Positions 59,963 to 64,000 of a stretch of 64,000 nucleotides of DNA are shown here, piece after piece; positions within the stretch are counted from its first letter, which is position 1, and every line of letters begins with the position of its first letter. The stretch is from contig NZ_CP133017.1 of assembly GCF_030866765.1 (NCBI RefSeq), forward strand, positions 4,864,501-4,928,500, in the 5' to 3' direction. The position numbers and the translations under genes were made by a program. This stretch comes from Paenibacillus silvisoli (lineage in GTDB: Bacteria; Bacillota; Bacilli; Paenibacillales; Paenibacillaceae). A model generated the notes under the pieces. The model was not told the origin of the DNA, made no database searches, and saw nothing but the letters and a program-made list of their open reading frames with translations.

Positions 59963-61147
59963 ATCGACGAATCGATTCGCTTTTATTTGAGCAATGGCTT
60001 CACTGATCATTTTGTCGCGCTCAGGATCAGGGCCGGGCAGCGTTTGCTCTACATAGTGGCCATTGGCAACACGACGAGCAACATCATCAAGCGATTCTCC
60101 AAACAAATAAAGATCCTTCAAAACCGACCTCGCAGACTCTCCCGCTCCATCCCGCCACGTGTTGATCATTCGGAAATCGGTATTGTCCGTGATCTGATCG
60201 ATGCTGCCGATCATCCTATTGCCGAACAGCCATTGAACCGCCGGATGCTGAATCTCTTTCTCCAGCAGGCCGACTATCTCGCCGCCGCCATTCATGACCA
60301 TGAACGGGCGTGAAAAGAAGCTGCTTGCCTCTTCCGTCACCGGTTCCATTATGCCAAGCGCATTGTGCATGCGGGCCAAGTGTCCGTACACTTGATTTAA
60401 CGCCTGTTCCCGTTCTTTCCACGACGTCGCGGTTTGCACCTTCCACAGCTCGCCGGTCAGAAGCTCCGCGCATGCCAGCTTCCCGAAAGCCGTTCCGAAC
60501 CATTTTGGATAAGGCGCATACTGCCGCTCCATCAGGAAGCACAGATTCATGACGTCCCTTACAAGACGCGACGCAATGACGGCGGAACCGAGCTCATCGC
60601 CTGCATGTCCGGCGCGGCACATCAGATGCTCCTCTTGACCGATCCGCTGCCATGCGGACGCAATCAAATAAAACCAAACATCCTGAGGATAGTATTGCAG
60701 CCGTCCACGAAGCGCCGCCAATTGTTCCCCATCATCGCGGAATACTTCGCCCTTCGTCAGCTCCAGCAGCGTTTGGGCCGGGAACGTAAGCCAATCGAGC
60801 TCATCAAGCGGCTCCCTCACGTCGTAAGCTAAACAATCCCATACGTATTGCTGCAGCGTCGTGACTACCGTCTTATGCGGCTCAATCGGGAAACCGCGGA
60901 AGGATTCCGGTAGCCGCTCAGTCACAAACGTACGCAATTCATCCGTCAGCGCGTTATTTTCCCCGCATAGAAAAAGCTGTACGCGCGGTCCCCAATCGTG
61001 ATCCTGCGACAAATCCGTGTCATACCCCAACACTTCGCTGCCCGGCCCGATTAAAGCTGCCGAATAGTTTAAAGAAGGATAATGCGTATCTAACAACGGC
61101 TTCATCCATTCCAGATAGAACCGTCTGCTTAATTCGATGCCTTTCAT
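59945..61147 (-). CDS. DUF4037 nucleotidyltransferase-like protein
   Basis: A 400-residue protein with 'SAALIGPGSEVLGYDTDLSQDHDWGPRVQLFL' (N-terminal nucleotidyltransferase-like motif, shown in part) and the helical DUF4037 C-terminal region ('LYYPQDVWFYLIASAWQRIGQEE'-like). The activity is unknown; such proteins may adenylylate or act on antibiotics or tRNA. GGTGGGG precedes the ATG. Confidence 0.85.
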   Translation of the reverse strand: MKGIELSRRFYLEWMKPLLDTHYPSLNYSAALIGPGSEVLGYDTDLSQDHDWGPRVQLFLCGENNALTDELRTFVTERLPESFRGFPIEPHKTVVTTLQQYVWDCLAYDVREPLDELDWLTFPAQTLLELTKGEVFRDDGEQLAALRGRLQYYPQDVWFYLIASAWQRIGQEEHLMCRAGHAGDELGSAVIASRLVRDVMNLCFLMERQYAPYPKWFGTAFGKLACAELLTGELWKVQTATSWKEREQALNQVYGHLARMHNALGIMEPVTEEASSFFSRPFMVMNGGGEIVGLLEKEIQHPAVQWLFGNRMIGSIDQITDNTDFRMINTWRDGAGESARSVLKDLYLFGESLDDVARRVANGHYVEQTLPGPDPERDKMISEAIAQIKANRFVDKKARQ

Positions 61148-61165
61148 CCAAGCCCCACCGTTTCG

Positions 61166-61516
61166 TTATTTCTTCTCAATGAGTCCTATGCCAAGCCCAA
61201 CCGGATCAACTAGAAAAGCGAGATAAAAATCGTCGAATTCCATTTTGTCCCGAACGACCATCGCTCCGTTGTCCTTCGCTTTCGCGATTGCGTCGTCAAT
61301 CGAATCGACTTCGATCTGGATTCGGATACCGTGCGGAAAATCGGAAGGACCTTTGCCGATTCCGCCGTCAATGCCCGGCTTCTCCGGCGAGCCGGTTGTG
61401 ACAGCCCAATAATCCCAGTGCGGTTCAGCAACCTGCCATCCAAACACACTCGCATAAAATGCCGCCGCTTTCTCCGGCTCTTGGCTGCTTAGCTCGAATC
61501 CAATCACTCGTCCCAT
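61166..61516 (-). CDS. VOC-family (glyoxalase-like) protein
   Basis: A 116-residue vicinal-oxygen-chelate fold protein: 'VIGFELSSQEPEKAAAFYASVFGW' in the first repeat and 'DDFYLAFLVDPVGLGIGLIEK' at the end. The function is unknown. The ATG at 61516 after GGGAAGG is preferred over longer frames. Confidence 0.87.
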   Translation of the reverse strand: MGRVIGFELSSQEPEKAAAFYASVFGWQVAEPHWDYWAVTTGSPEKPGIDGGIGKGPSDFPHGIRIQIEVDSIDDAIAKAKDNGAMVVRDKMEFDDFYLAFLVDPVGLGIGLIEKK

Positions 61517-61601
61517 CTCATGACCTTCCCTCGCTTGGAAATTGGTATTGCTTTTCAATTTTACCAAACATATGTTCGTTTGTGAAGAGCGGATTCCACG
61601 C

Positions 61602-62090
61602 TCAACCGCCGCGCGGTTTCTTCGCAATCGAAGTCGTAACGTACTCATCGCCTTTCAGCATTTTTCCGATGTAGAGCACTTGGCCCATATGTTCCGAAAA
61701 ATGAGTTGCGCACTGCACCAAAACCTCCAAATGCGTACGTTCGGCGTTCCTCACCAGTTGCGTTTGCGCGAATTCATCATCGGACATCAAGCTCACCGTG
61801 TCCCTGACCTCCGCGAAGGATTGACGGACGATCGCGGCTAATTCCAGCTTCGTTCGAAACAGCTCTTCGAATTCCGCTTCCCTGTCGCGCGCCGCATCGA
61901 CCCGCCGGATTCCCCGCGATATACGCTCCCGAATGTTGCCCTGAATATGGACAACTAAATTCGCGATGCTATTGCTTGACTCGTTAGGCCGCCAGTTCGC
62001 TTGCTCATCGTTCAGTTGGTCAAGCGCTTGCAACAAACGCCGCTCGATCTCATTGAATTTGTGGAGAAGTATCTTCTTTATTGCTTCCAT
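61602..62090 (-). CDS. DinB-like protein (DUF1572 type)
   Basis: A 162-residue four-helix protein with 'SIANLVVHIQGNIRERI' and 'CATHFSEHMGQVLYIGKML', which supply the three metal-binding His of this family. The role is unknown, perhaps thiol-dependent detoxification. AAGGGG precedes the ATG. Confidence 0.85.
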   Translation of the reverse strand: MEAIKKILLHKFNEIERRLLQALDQLNDEQANWRPNESSNSIANLVVHIQGNIRERISRGIRRVDAARDREAEFEELFRTKLELAAIVRQSFAEVRDTVSLMSDDEFAQTQLVRNAERTHLEVLVQCATHFSEHMGQVLYIGKMLKGDEYVTTSIAKKPRGG

Positions 62091-62094
62091 ACCT

Positions 62095-62640
62095 TCAATC
62101 CCCTTTCCCCGAATATGCTAGAATAACCCGCTCATCCCAAACCTGCGCCTCGATATACCGCTCCGGTCCTCTTGTCCCGTCCGCGTTCCAGCTTTGAGGA
62201 AATCCGTACTGCTCGATCACGCATTTGATTTCTTCAGCGGTATAAACCTGTTTCCGATAGGATTTGCCATCTTCAAACCGCATGGTCGGAAACAAATCTC
62301 CATATGTGAAGCTGACTGTCCATTCATCGAACGCCGTCAAAGGAATACTAATCATGTCGCCATCCTCATACCAATCGTGAATCCAATCGCACGCACCAAG
62401 CGTCATGTAATGGGGAAAAGAAAGCCTAGGCCGCCCGCCTTTGGCTACGAACAACTCCTTCGCCTTATCTTCCAGCGCCCGGCGAACCGACATATAATCG
62501 TCCGCGCGTTTGCTCGCGAAGCCTTTTTGCCGCTGCTTCAAGCGTTGTAAAACCGCTTCCGCCTCTTCTCCCGGCAAACTCGACAAATTGCGAAACGGCC
62601 CCTGCTGCTTGTCGAAGTAATGATACAGCCTAAGCTCCAT
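62095..62640 (-). CDS. Conserved-looking hypothetical protein, 181 aa
   Basis: No family recognised. It is a soluble protein with 'YHYFDKQQGPFRNLSSLP' at the start and 'DWIHDWYEDGDMISIPLTAFDEWTVSFTYGD' (shown in part) in the centre. The start overlaps the end of the HIT gene by 11 bases, so it is translationally coupled to it. Confidence 0.75.
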   Translation of the reverse strand: MELRLYHYFDKQQGPFRNLSSLPGEEAEAVLQRLKQRQKGFASKRADDYMSVRRALEDKAKELFVAKGGRPRLSFPHYMTLGACDWIHDWYEDGDMISIPLTAFDEWTVSFTYGDLFPTMRFEDGKSYRKQVYTAEEIKCVIEQYGFPQSWNADGTRGPERYIEAQVWDERVILAYSGKGD

Positions 62641-63040
62641 CCGCCATCGCCTCCAGCATCCGCATTCTCACCTGCTCCAAGCTCTGATGCTCGCCTCCGC
62701 TCGGCTCCAGCCAGCCGAACCCATCCCCTCTATACCGCGGGAAAACATGCAGATGAAAATGGTCCAAATCGTTGAACACGCCGCCATTTTGCATGACCGA
62801 TATGCCGTCAGGCCCGTAAGTCCGTTTCAGCGCTCGCGAAACAGTGGCGGAGGCGTTCATCACGGCTCGCATCGTCTCTTCGTCGAGCTCATCCAACTCT
62901 CTCAAATGCCTCTTCGGCACTATCAACGTGTGTCCGTCGTTTAGCGGCGCAATATCCAGCAAACACGCGACATACTCGTCCTCATAAATGATTTTCGAAT
63001 CGACTAATCCGTTCGCTAATTGGCATCCCAAGCAAGCCAT
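62630..63040 (-). CDS. HIT-family protein
   Basis: A 136-residue nucleotide-binding hydrolase with the histidine triad 'HFHLHVFPR' and an N-terminal 'CLGCQLANG' that may bind zinc. HIT proteins hydrolyse nucleotide phosphoramidates or dinucleotides. The ATG at 63040 follows GAAGGGAG. Confidence 0.92.
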   Translation of the reverse strand: MACLGCQLANGLVDSKIIYEDEYVACLLDIAPLNDGHTLIVPKRHLRELDELDEETMRAVMNASATVSRALKRTYGPDGISVMQNGGVFNDLDHFHLHVFPRYRGDGFGWLEPSGGEHQSLEQVRMRMLEAMADGA

Positions 63041-63148
63041 CCGCACCGCGCTCCCTTCTCCGCATCCCAAATCAGCATTCCTCTATGCAACCAGCATAGC
63101 ACGCCAAGGCAGCTTTTGCGTTTCATCCAATCTTTATAAAATCCCCCG

Positions 63149-63177
63149 TTGACAATGTTTGGGGGCTGATGATAAAG
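63149..63177 (+). promoter_or_regulatory. Promoter of the exporter leader
   Basis: TTGACA at 63149-63154 and a -10-like GATAAA at 63171-63176 with a 16-bp spacer, about 40 bases before the leader peptide start. Confidence 0.6.
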
Positions 63178-63217
63178 TGCACATATACTTTGATGAACGG
63201 AAGGGAGGGTTACGGAC

Positions 63218-63304
63218 ATGATGAATCTATTGAATCGGCATGCAGTTCATGATTTTCACGCGAATAATCGGAATGGACGTAACCCTCGCGCAAACAGGCG
63301 TTAA
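63218..63304 (+). CDS. 28-residue leader peptide of the ABC exporter operon (BmrB-like role)
   Basis: A basic, Asn/Arg/His-rich peptide (MMNLLNRHAVHD...) with a GGGAGGG ribosome binding site. It is followed by hairpins and two terminators before a BmrC/YheI-like gene. In Bacillus subtilis the bmrB leader peptide controls bmrCD by ribosome-mediated attenuation when translation is blocked by antibiotics. The same control is inferred here from layout; the peptide sequence is not obviously similar. Confidence 0.65.
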   Translation: MMNLLNRHAVHDFHANNRNGRNPRANRR

Positions 63305-63344
63305 TTAGGCGGAGATCGGCGGAATCTCCCTGAACGACGTAAGT

Positions 63345-63382
63345 AGGTGCACGGTTGCGGTCACGTAATCGTGCGCCTTTTT
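63345..63382 (+). terminator. First leader terminator (T1)
   Basis: A 15-bp stem with G-T pairs (AGGTGCACG / CGTGCGCCT outer part) and a 4-base loop, followed by TTTTT, 40 bases after the leader peptide stop. Confidence 0.8.
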
Positions 63383-63444
63383 ATTTACATCCGGACGACC
63401 GGGCTGCGACAGCTTCCAAGCTGCAGCCGGCCGGCAAACGGGAT

Positions 63445-63480
63445 GAGGCGTATCGCTTACGGCGGTAGGCCTCTTTTTTT
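63445..63480 (+). terminator. Second leader terminator (T2)
   Basis: GAGGC and GCCTC arms with an inner CGC/GCG pairing and seven T residues, 33 bases before the exporter gene. Another inverted repeat at 63402-63428 (GGCTGC/GCAGCC) lies between T1 and T2 and may form alternative structures. Confidence 0.7.
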
Positions 63481-63512
63481 GTTCTCATAAGCCGGAAAGG
63501 TTGTTGATCAAC

Positions 63513-64000
63513 GTGTTTGACGTATTAAAGAAATTAAGCTGGTTTTTCAAAATGCACTGGAAACGGTACACGGTCGCGCTCGTGCTCCTCACGATCTGCG
63601 GCATTCTGGAGGTCATCCCGCCCAAGCTGATCGGCTACGCGGTCGACACCATCGGGCAAGGCACCATGACCTCGCAAAAGCTGACGGAGCTGCTGCTCTT
63701 CTGGGCAGGTCTTACCGTCGTCATCTATCTCATTACGTGCGTATGGTGGTCGCTGCTGTTCGGCTCCTCCTTCATGCTGGAGCGCACGCTCCGCTCGCGC
63801 ATTATGCGGCATCTGCTCCATATGACGCCGACCTTCTACGAACGCAACCGCACCGGCGACCTGATGGCCCGGGCGACCAACGATATTGGCGCGGTATCGC
63901 AGACGGCGGGCTTCGGCATCCTCACGCTGATGGATTCCACCCTGTTCATGACCACGATTCTCGTCGTCATGGCGGGCATGATCAGCTGGAAGCTGACGCT
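63513..64000 (+). CDS. bmrC: BmrC/YheI-like ABC multidrug exporter, N-terminal part
   Basis: The first 162 residues are seen; the gene runs off the right edge. It starts with GTG after GAAAGG. 'VLKKLSWFFKMHWKRYT', 'FYERNRTGDLMARATNDI' and 'GFGILTLMDSTLFMTTI' match the membrane domain of YheI/BmrC, half of a heterodimeric drug exporter. The nucleotide-binding domain and the partner BmrD would lie beyond the window. Confidence 0.85.
   Translation, partial: MFDVLKKLSWFFKMHWKRYTVALVLLTICGILEVIPPKLIGYAVDTIGQGTMTSQKLTELLLFWAGLTVVIYLITCVWWSLLFGSSFMLERTLRSRIMRHLLHMTPTFYERNRTGDLMARATNDIGAVSQTAGFGILTLMDSTLFMTTILVVMAGMISWKLT

Noticed and set aside
63534-63821. 95-codon frame antisense to the BmrC-like gene
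   Set aside because: Shadow frame inside a clearly recognised exporter gene.

Overview
The window reads as chromosome of a low-to-mid GC Gram-positive bacterium of the Paenibacillus/Cohnella type. The evidence is strong Shine-Dalgarno sequences throughout, an LplA/LplB/LplC-style sugar ABC transporter beside a YesN-like AraC regulator, short-Q-loop CydA with a CydS peptide, YfiT-type DinB proteins, and a BmrC/YheI-like exporter behind a leader peptide. No rRNA, tRNA or CRISPR array was seen.

1-15.05 kb is a polysaccharide utilisation locus. A YesN/AraC regulator (cut by the window edge) precedes a three-gene oligosaccharide importer on the + strand. A converging eight-gene operon on the - strand encodes KduI, KduD, an aldo/keto reductase, a GH88 unsaturated glucuronyl hydrolase, a lactonase-like amidohydrolase, two large unrecognised proteins and a heparinase II/III-like lyase. 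None of these enzymes has a signal peptide, so acidic oligosaccharides are probably imported and then cleaved in the cytoplasm. The importer promoter and the kduI promoter carry the same 59-bp element (TACAG-N14-TACAG-N8-TACAG plus a TACAAT box, 46 of 59 bases identical by eye), which implies one shared regulator.

15.1-21.2 kb is a mobile-element and gene-remnant zone. It holds two 5' gene stubs, an IS3-family (IS150-like) element with a programmed -1 frameshift signal, and a Tn7-like tnsA-tnsB-tnsC core without a visible TniQ/TnsD. The outer end of that core cuts a nitroreductase gene, and an alcohol dehydrogenase remnant lies beside it.

21.2-29.7 kb looks like a redox and electrophile-defence island: azoreductase, thioredoxin, thioredoxin reductase, a peroxiredoxin-like protein, a nitroreductase, an MFS exporter, DinB-like and MmcQ-like proteins and a Crp/Fnr regulator. 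Six copies of an inverted repeat (CTGTAA-AGTARA-TTACAG) lie upstream of genes here, and one peroxiredoxin-like gene has a decayed partial duplicate.

29.8-32.8 kb is a cytochrome bd operon: a small membrane protein, cydA, cydB, a CydS-like peptide and a small hydrophilic protein. It follows a TGTGA-N6-TCACA operator. 32.8-35.9 kb holds a MHYT-PAS-GGDEF-EAL protein behind a c-di-GMP-I riboswitch with a terminator.

36-63 kb is mostly ordinary chromosome: a Gfo/Idh/MocA dehydrogenase, AraC regulator and sugar isomerase group; a ferredoxin-reductase-like flavoprotein; a PhoR/PhoP-like two-component pair; fumarase; YfbR; a class A PBP; an SgrR-like regulator; a Rieske fusion protein; an MFS permease divergent from a GH78 rhamnosidase; and a run of small enzymes. 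The window ends in a BmrC/YheI-like ABC exporter preceded by a 28-residue leader peptide and two terminators, an attenuation layout like that of bmrB-bmrCD.
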